Shown here: positions 1-4,034 of the stretch, piece after piece
Numbering within the stretch: position 1 is the stretch's first letter
Layout of the letters: the number at the start of each line of letters is the position of its first letter
NCBI GenBank assembly: GCA_036833805.1
Contig: DAITPA010000054.1
Location: 1-11,665, forward strand
Source: PALSA-1196 sp036833805
GTDB lineage: Bacteria > Pseudomonadota > Gammaproteobacteria > Steroidobacterales > Steroidobacteraceae
Direction of reading: 5' to 3'
DNA length: 11,665 bases
Position numbers and translations under genes: made by a program
Notes under the pieces: generated by a model
The model's database searches: none
The model's input: only the letters and a program-made list of their open reading frames with translations
What the model was told of the DNA's origin: nothing

Positions 1-672
1 GTCCAGGCGCACGGACGCATAGAACTTCAGCGCATTGCCGCCGGTCGTAGTCTCCGGGCTGCCGAACATCACACCGATCTTCATGCGGATCTGGTTGATG
101 AAGATCACCATGGTGTTCGAGCGCTTGATATTGCCCGTGAGCTTGCGCAGCGCCTGCGACATGAGCCGCGCATGCAGGCCCATCTGCATCTCGCCCATTT
201 CGCCTTCGATTTCCGCTTTGGGCGTAAGCGCTGCGACCGAGTCAATGACCACGACGTCGACGGCGCCAGAGCGCACGAGCATGTCGGTGACCTCGAGCGC
301 CTGCTCACCGGTGTCCGGCTGCGAGACCAAGAGATCATCGATGTTCACGCCGAGTTTTCCCGCATAGGACGGATCAAGCGCGTGCTCGGCATCGACGAAC
401 GCCGCAACCCCGCCGGCGCGCTGCACTTCGGCGATGACCTGCAAAGTAAGCGTCGTCTTGCCCGAGGCCTCAGGTCCAAAGACTTCAATCACGCGTCCGC
501 GCGGCAGCCCGCCTACGCCGAGCGCGATGTCGAGACCCAAAGAGCCTGTCGATACGGTCTCTACATCCCACGCCGCCGGAGCTTCGCCGAGGCGCATCAC
601 CGTGCCTTTTCCAAACTGCTTGTCGATCTGGCTCAGGGCGGCGGCGAGCGCCTTCTTGCGATTCTCTTCCAT
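1..672 (-). CDS. recA: RecA recombinase, N-terminal part (C-terminus outside window)
   Basis: RecA forms ATP-dependent filaments on single-stranded DNA, catalyses strand exchange, and stimulates LexA self-cleavage in the SOS response. The 224 visible codons start MEENRKKALAAALSQIDKQF, match the family throughout, and stay open to base 1. Walker A is GPEASGKTT at residues 66-74; the catalytic glutamate of DAEHALD is residue 96; Walker B is the VVVVDS stretch. The DNA-binding loop 2 segment, with FGSPETTTGGNALKF, lies just before the cut. About 120-130 residues of the usual 350 are missing off the left edge. The start at 672 is chosen because GAGGTGAT lies about 7 nt upstream and the N-terminus aligns with E. 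coli RecA. It lies 158 nt downstream of pncC on the same strand, the usual proteobacterial order. No lesion is seen. Confidence 0.98.
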   Translation of the reverse strand, partial: MEENRKKALAAALSQIDKQFGKGTVMRLGEAPAAWDVETVSTGSLGLDIALGVGGLPRGRVIEVFGPEASGKTTLTLQVIAEVQRAGGVAAFVDAEHALDPSYAGKLGVNIDDLLVSQPDTGEQALEVTDMLVRSGAVDVVVIDSVAALTPKAEIEGEMGEMQMGLHARLMSQALRKLTGNIKRSNTMVIFINQIRMKIGVMFGSPETTTGGNALKFYASVRLD

Positions 673-782
673 CTCTATCACCTCGGAAATTTCAGCCTGT
701 GATTATCCCACAATGAGGCCGTCGCGGGCATACCCAAGGGACTTCATTTCATCAATAATTCAAGTGTTTTTCGCGCGCTACA

Positions 783-817
783 CAGTAGTGCACTGCTGCG
801 CATACTGTATGCTGCAG
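783..817 (-). promoter_or_regulatory. Candidate SOS/LexA operator region upstream of recA
   Basis: Read on the recA strand, the leader contains ACTGCAGCATACAGTATG (rc 801-818). Its AGCATACAGTAT core equals the right half of the E. coli recA SOS box as I remember it, but the left CTG sits 3 nt too close: CTG-N7-CAG instead of CTG-N10-CAG. The plus strand shows a perfect inverted repeat GCATAC-T-GTATGC at 800-812. Next to it is a near-perfect 16-bp palindrome, CAGTAGTGCACTGCTG at 783-798, with 7 of 8 arm pairs. Either could be the true operator of this lineage's LexA. No convincing -35/-10 pair was found. That recA is SOS-regulated is general knowledge; the assignment of this exact site is inference. 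Confidence 0.4.
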
Positions 818-830
818 TCGCCAACATCGT

Positions 831-1328
831 TCAGCTCTTCAGCTGCAGGATGAGCTTCAGCCCGTACTCCACTGACAGACGGCGCACTGTATCGCGATCG
901 CCCGTGAACTGAGCAACGCGCGAGTCGATCTTGACGCCGGTTTCGGAGCGACAAGCGCAGCCGAACCACACCGTGCCCACGGGCTTGCCGGGCAGCGCAC
1001 CGTCCGGACCTGCGATGCCGGTCACGGCAAGCGCGACATCGGCGTCCGCGACGCGCAAAGCGCCGCTTGCCATCTCACGCGCGGTCGCCTCGCTCACCGC
1101 GCCATGCTGGGCGAGCGTTGCCGGCGCAACGCCGAGATCGCGGATCTTCGCCGCATTCGAATAGGTGACGTAGCCACACTCGAACCACTGGGAGCTACCG
1201 GGGATATCGGTGAGTGTCTTCGCGATGAAGCCGCCGGTGCAGGATTCGGCAGTGGCGAGGCGCCGACGGCCCGCGAGGAGAGTTGCGCCCACTCGCGCCG
1301 CGAGTTCCAGAAGTTTCGGGTCGGTCAT
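831..1328 (-). CDS. pncC: Nicotinamide-nucleotide amidohydrolase PncC (CinA C-terminal domain protein)
   Basis: PncC deamidates nicotinamide mononucleotide to nicotinate mononucleotide in the cytosolic pyridine-nucleotide cycle. The 165 residues equal one CinA C-terminal domain; the MoCF-like N-terminal domain of full CinA is absent, as usual in gammaproteobacteria. ATAESCTGG puts the nucleophilic serine at residue 29. YSNAAK at 56-61 holds the conserved Tyr and Lys of the active site, and AVTGIAGPDGA..GKPVGTVW is the glycine-rich signature. The ATG at 1328 gives the family N-terminus, with only a weak GAGGTAG upstream. It is co-oriented with recA and may be cotranscribed. The scrap of a mutS start lies only 46 nt upstream in the divergent direction, so any pncC promoter must lie in that short gap or inside the scrap. 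It is often annotated cinA or ygaD. Confidence 0.95.
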   Translation of the reverse strand: MTDPKLLELAARVGATLLAGRRRLATAESCTGGFIAKTLTDIPGSSQWFECGYVTYSNAAKIRDLGVAPATLAQHGAVSEATAREMASGALRVADADVALAVTGIAGPDGALPGKPVGTVWFGCACRSETGVKIDSRVAQFTGDRDTVRRLSVEYGLKLILQLKS

Positions 1329-1374
1329 GCGCCAAGGCTACCTCGAACGCGGGCGCCTTGAGTAAGCTTGAGAC

Positions 1375-1545
1375 ATGAACGACCTAGCGGGCAGCGAGCA
1401 CACGCCGATGAGGCAGCAGTACCCCAGGAAAGCGGCCCTAAGTCCCTGTCCAGTCAGCAGAATCGAACACCTGCTGTCTAATATAAATGGCCCGATTGGG
1501 ATGAGATTTAACCGGGAAATACAAATCTCGCAAGAATCGTTTTAG
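1375..1545 (+). pseudogene. Remnant of a mutS 5' end (short ORF of 56 codons)
   Basis: An ATG at 1375 opens 56 codons, ending at a TAG in 1543-1545. The first residues read MNDLAGSEHTPMRQQY. SEHTPMxQQY is also residues 10-19 of the intact MutS in this window (SEHTPMMQQY) and is a hallmark of MutS N-termini. Over 28 aligned bases (1396-1423 against 4065-4092) I count 23 identities. Four of the five differences are silent or third-position (GAG/GAA, CAC/CAT, CCG/CCA, TAC/TAT), the pattern expected between diverged coding copies. After 1422 the similarity ends and the ORF reads into unrelated sequence. It faces away from pncC at 46 nt, where mutS commonly begins in related genomes. I infer that this is the start of a former mutS, cut by insertion or recombination. 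A 17-codon resemblance is short, but the silent-site pattern makes chance unlikely. Confidence 0.7.
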
Positions 1546-1549
1546 ACAG
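1474..1549. repeat. Left copies of the TTAGAC-core repeat
   Basis: CTGTCTAAT at 1474-1482 is nearly the inverted form of TTTTAGACAG at 1540-1549, 57 nt further on. The second copy supplies the stop codon of the mutS-scrap ORF. The same 10-mer, preceded by G, recurs at 4001-4010 on the far side of the interval. 1475-1490 also reads TGTCTAATATAAATGG, which resembles TGTCTAAAATGG on the minus strand of 4018-4029 with a 4-nt insertion. They could be ends of a vanished element or binding sites; no flanking target duplication is visible. Confidence 0.45.
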
Positions 1550-1573
1550 CTCGGAGCGCCCGGCGTTTGAGGC

Positions 1574-2087
1574 TCACTCCACCCTCTGAGATGCGGCCTC
1601 GTTCACCGTGTCCCCGTCTTGCAGTACAAGAGTCGCTTCGACGTTGTACATGACCGCAGCCACCACGAATTCCGCAATATCCTCGAACCCAGCGCCCGGG
1701 CTGAGGTCCACCCCTTCGCCATATTTCTTGGACTGCCCCTTTTCCTCGAACAGTGCCGGTTGCCCATCCGTCTAAACGTAACTCGACGTGATCGAGCACG
1801 GAACCTTTTTCACAGTGAGCGCCAGCGCGTTGGGATCAAAACTCGCAGTTACCTTGCCGACATTCTTCTCTCGGATGCTCGCCAATAGCAGGCGTGCGTC
1901 TTTACTGTACGCGAACGCCTGAGTTGACACCCATACTTCAGGATTGACTTCTCCGTCCCCAGTGATCGGGCGTATGTGAAACGTCAGCGAACACGACCGC
2001 AGCGACCTGCGCCAGCTTCCAGAGGGGATCAAGAGCGGTTGTCACAGCACGGCCCGCTTGCCTCAACGTCGTCGAGTCCATTTTCAT
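1574..2087 (-). pseudogene. Decayed gene of unknown function (one frameshift, one in-frame amber)
   Basis: I do not recognise this family. On the minus strand an ATG at 2087, with AAGGGG about 7 nt before it, starts a coding-like reading, MKMDSTTLRQAGRAVTTALD followed by PLWKLAQVAAVVFADV. Between about 2030 and 1950, probably near 1980, the sensible reading moves to another frame (RPITGDGEVNPEVWVSTQAF, then SKDARLLLASIREKNVGKV). That frame meets a TAG at 1772-1774 and then stays open for 65 more codons with ordinary composition, including YGEGVDLSPGAGFEDIAEF and ATLVLQDGDTV, ending at a TGA at 1574-1576. Repaired, it would be a soluble protein of about 170 residues with no signal peptide or membrane helix. 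The two lesions fit decay inside the interval between pncC and mutS. Readthrough of the amber is possible but would not explain the frameshift. I located the frameshift by eye. Confidence 0.6.
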
Positions 2088-2114
2088 TCAGCGACCCCTT
2101 GCACATACAGTACT

Positions 2115-2309
2115 CTCGCCCTCCCGGTACTGCATGGACGCCGGCCGGTCGAGCGCTGGGAATACGCGCCGTCGATTCGTATCGTGCGCGAACTCGTGGG
2201 CGAACGCATGTTTCCGCTGACGATCGCGGGGCTCGATCAAGCCATCACGGCACTCAAGCAGCGCGACGCGCGGCCTCAGCCTGCGCCGCGCGAACACACG
2301 GACGCCTGA
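2115..2309 (+). pseudogene. Coding-like fragment, N-terminally truncated, unknown family
   Basis: A plus-strand frame ending in a TGA at 2307-2309 reads plausibly as a protein tail: LPVLHGRRPVERWEYAPSIR, then IVRELVGERMFPLTIAGLDQ and AITALKQRDA. Composition looks like real coding sequence from about 2115. The same frame is open back to an ATG at 2058, but that upstream part overlaps the start of the decayed gene on the other strand and looks random, with no clear ribosome site. It may be the C-terminal stump of a gene whose front was lost. I cannot assign it to a family, and it may be a chance ORF. Confidence 0.3.
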
Positions 2310-2364
2310 ACGCGCGGTTGCTGGTTGTTGAAGGGCCGCTTGGTCCGCGCCAACGAGCGCTTGA

Positions 2365-3423
2365 TCAGGAAGCGGCTGCGGCGGCTGGACTTTGGTCCGA
2401 TTCCATCGTTTCCGGCGCATTGGCAAGCCGGTATTGCATCAGAAACTCGATGATAAGCCGGCTCGCGTCAGGACCGGCGGAGTCAAAGAACCTGTGCCGT
2501 GCGTCGCCGCCGCTCCATGCGTGACCGAGTCCGTCCACCAGAACGCTCCGAATCAGCGTTCTGGCCCCCTGGGCATAGTCCTGTTGCCGATACTGACGGC
2601 CGCCGCTTTCCAATAATCGTTCACTCTGCGGCTTAACTGGACCATCTTCGGATTGCACGAGTTCAGCCAGCAGCCGCAGCTGCTGCACAATCTGCTCGGC
2701 ATTGACCGGGCTTACGATGCGATCGTCGGCGCCCTGAATGACCAAAGTCGGCACGAATGCAGCGCCGGGATCACGTCGGGCCGCCACTTTGCGAGCGATG
2801 TCCTCCGGCGACTCTGTTGATCCGCTGCGAAGAACGCGGATGGCCTGCGGTGGTGCAGAAGCCGCGTGAAACATCACGCCCGAATGAATCGCGCAGGCAG
2901 CAAATAAATGACCGTGTGTCGCACACAGCGCAGCGGCCATGGCGCCGCCCGCCGAAAAGCCCGTGGCATACACTCGTGTCTGATCAATGGGGTGATGCTT
3001 TATGACGTGATTAAGGGTCCGTACGATCAAGCCCAGTTCGCCGCCGCCGGCTAGGCAATCCGGGTCAAACCAATTCCAGCAGCGCAGCAAATTGAACTTC
3101 TTGGACTGCTCCGGATAAAGCACCGCGCACTGCTCGTCCTCAGCGACCGTGTTCATTCTCGTGCCTTCAGAGAAGGTCAGTGCCGACTGCGTGCAGCCAT
3201 GCAGCATGACAATCAAGGGCACGCGATCGGAGTGACCAACGCCGGCCGGCAAATACAGCCGATACGGCATCTCCCGTTGTTCGTGGCGCGCGCGATTGCT
3301 ACCCGAGCGCGGCTCACAAAAAACCCCATCGAGCCAACTGCTGCTCGTCCCCCCGTCGAAGCCAAGGTGTCGCTTCGATCGCAACAACATCGGCCGGAGC
3401 CGACCCCGCAAGAAACGAAGCAT
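2365..3423 (-). CDS. PHB depolymerase-family esterase (alpha/beta hydrolase)
   Basis: It belongs to the esterase/PHB-depolymerase family (PF10503 type), which hydrolyses esters such as polyhydroxybutyrate oligomers or feruloyl esters; the substrate here is unknown. Numbering from the ATG at 3423 (352 residues): LIVMLHGCTQSA near 70-81 is the oxyanion region, CWNWFDP near 115-121 is a family marker, and GFSAGG holds the nucleophile Ser157. QGADD near 230-234 offers the acidic residue, and GLGHAWSGG holds His301. The triad is complete. The N-terminus is basic (RFLRGRLRP) with no clear signal peptide, so it is probably cytosolic; the tail is Ala-rich. ATG 3423 is preferred over TTG 3429 because AAAGG lies 8 nt before the ATG. 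It is the only intact gene in the interval between pncC and mutS, so it may be cargo. No polymer-synthesis gene is adjacent. Confidence 0.88.
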   Translation of the reverse strand: MLRFLRGRLRPMLLRSKRHLGFDGGTSSSWLDGVFCEPRSGSNRARHEQREMPYRLYLPAGVGHSDRVPLIVMLHGCTQSALTFSEGTRMNTVAEDEQCAVLYPEQSKKFNLLRCWNWFDPDCLAGGGELGLIVRTLNHVIKHHPIDQTRVYATGFSAGGAMAAALCATHGHLFAACAIHSGVMFHAASAPPQAIRVLRSGSTESPEDIARKVAARRDPGAAFVPTLVIQGADDRIVSPVNAEQIVQQLRLLAELVQSEDGPVKPQSERLLESGGRQYRQQDYAQGARTLIRSVLVDGLGHAWSGGDARHRFFDSAGPDASRLIIEFLMQYRLANAPETMESDQSPAAAAAS

Positions 3424-3614
3424 GCGCAAAACCTTTGCTAGCGTAGTCGTCCGACTGTATCAAGTTGCGGGCACCAGTTCTGTGGACCACGTGGAGCCGG
3501 TATTTTTTGGCGATCCGAAGACGGCGGCCCAAATGGCTTTGGCAGGTTCTTAGGGGTTTCCGTGTACGTTGAACGAATTAGAAGTTGTTGTGTTGGACCG
3601 TTTAGGTGCCAAAA

Positions 3615-3633
3615 TTGGAAGTACGACTTCCAA
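3615..3633. repeat. Perfect 8-bp hairpin
   Basis: TTGGAAGT-ACG-ACTTCCAA forms a perfect 8-bp stem with a 3-nt loop. No T-run follows on either strand, so it is not a classic terminator. It could be a protein-binding palindrome or the first stem of a structured RNA. Confidence 0.55.
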
Positions 3634-3640
3634 GTCCAAG

Positions 3641-3660
3641 TGAGTCACCCATGAGTCACC
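3641..3660. repeat. Tandem direct repeat TGAGTCACC x2
   Basis: TGAGTCACC occurs at 3641-3649 and again at 3652-3660, a spacing of 11 bp or about one helical turn. That arrangement suits iteron-like or regulator binding sites. With only two copies the function is unknown. Confidence 0.45.
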
Positions 3661-3758
3661 AAGATAGCGTGCCGACTCAAACGCTGATCGCATTGCCGGC
3701 TAACTTGCTGATATTATTGGTCGTGCCTGCGACCTATACGTCCCGAATTACCGCACCG

Positions 3759-3779
3759 AAAGGCCCACGCGGGCTTTTT
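3759..3779 (+). terminator. Rho-independent terminator
   Basis: AAAGGCCC-ACGC-GGGCTTTT pairs over 8 bp with a single G-U, and is followed by a run of five T. It would end plus-strand transcripts entering from 3600-3750, where no clear gene is seen. It would also shield mutS from upstream readthrough, so the mutS promoter should lie between 3780 and 4034. On the minus strand the tail is only three T. Confidence 0.7.
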
Positions 3780-3851
3780 CGCGGCCGGGCTTGCGGCCAA
3801 TGCAAGGCTCATCCGCTTCCACAATGCCGCCACCTGCACCAATCAAGGGCA

Positions 3852-3873
3852 AAGTACCCCCTTCGGGGTGCTT
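3852..3873. repeat. 9-bp hairpin between the terminator and mutS
   Basis: AAGTACCCC-CTTC-GGGGTGCTT pairs over 9 bp with one G-U wobble and a 4-nt loop. There is no T-run on the plus strand. It may be a stem of a mutS leader RNA or of a small RNA; neither is shown. Confidence 0.45.
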
Positions 3874-4000
3874 CAGCAGAATCAACGAGTTGACCGAACA
3901 CTACATCCGCCTGCGTGAGAGCCCGATGGTTCAAAGCCCGGGGGCTCGTGACGGCTGCATCAGGCCGGAAGGACTGATCATGGCAAGTTCGGCCGTCGAG

Positions 4001-4029
4001 TTTTAGACAGTCTAAAACCATTTTAGACA
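4001..4029. repeat. 17-bp perfect palindrome plus adjacent half-site upstream of mutS
   Basis: TTTTAGACAGTCTAAAA (4001-4017) is a perfect inverted repeat around a central A, with arms TTTTAGAC and GTCTAAAA. It is followed, 3 nt later, by a third half-site TTTTAGACA (4021-4029). The mutS GTG starts only 5 nt after that. The 10-mer TTTTAGACAG also occurs at 1540-1549. The layout could be an operator for a dimeric regulator, a recombinase site, or the repeat-bearing end of a transposon with TGT termini. If it is an operator it would bear directly on mutS expression. Confidence 0.6.
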
Positions 4030-4034
4030 ATACG

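Larger units (their letters stand above)
3430..4034. other. Gene-free 605-bp stretch between esterase and mutS, rich in short repeats and hairpins
   Basis: No ORF here has good coding character, a ribosome site and family resemblance together. 3540-3620 is noticeably AT-richer than its surroundings. Four ordered elements lie in 3615-3873 and are listed separately: a hairpin, a tandem 9-mer, a terminator and a second hairpin. A plus frame ending at the TAG in 4004-4006 reads ESPMVQSPGARDG and LIMASSAVEF. It vaguely recalls leader peptides of P4-type phage Ash/Icd regions, but I cannot confirm this. No tRNA, integrase or convincing sigma-70 promoter was found, although mutS must draw its promoter from here. 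Confidence 0.5.

Noticed and set aside
172..702. 176-codon plus-strand ORF over recA
   Set aside because: It is the mirror of the conserved recA reading frame and has no domain of its own.
1455..1480. Sequence like a tRNA T-arm on the minus strand (GTGTTCGATTCTGC), suggesting a tRNA attachment site
   Set aside because: The T-stem does not pair at two of the three positions I checked, and no acceptor, D or anticodon arms are found nearby. It is better described as a 6-bp inverted repeat, CAGCAG/CTGCTG.
1772..1774. Amber codon as programmed recoding (pyrrolysine or readthrough)
   Set aside because: The same gene also needs a frameshift to read through, so ordinary decay explains both lesions more simply.
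3606..4006. Two overlapping plus-strand ORFs (3606-3893 and 3791-4006) as real genes
   Set aside because: The first runs through the terminator and both run through the 3852-3873 hairpin. Composition is atypical and there is no clear ribosome site. Kept only as a note about a possible Ash/Icd-like leader.
1475..4029. Clean transposon with target-site duplication
   Set aside because: The 5 bp outside the putative ends (CCTGC and ATACG) do not match, and no transposase is present. The ends stay a hypothesis only.
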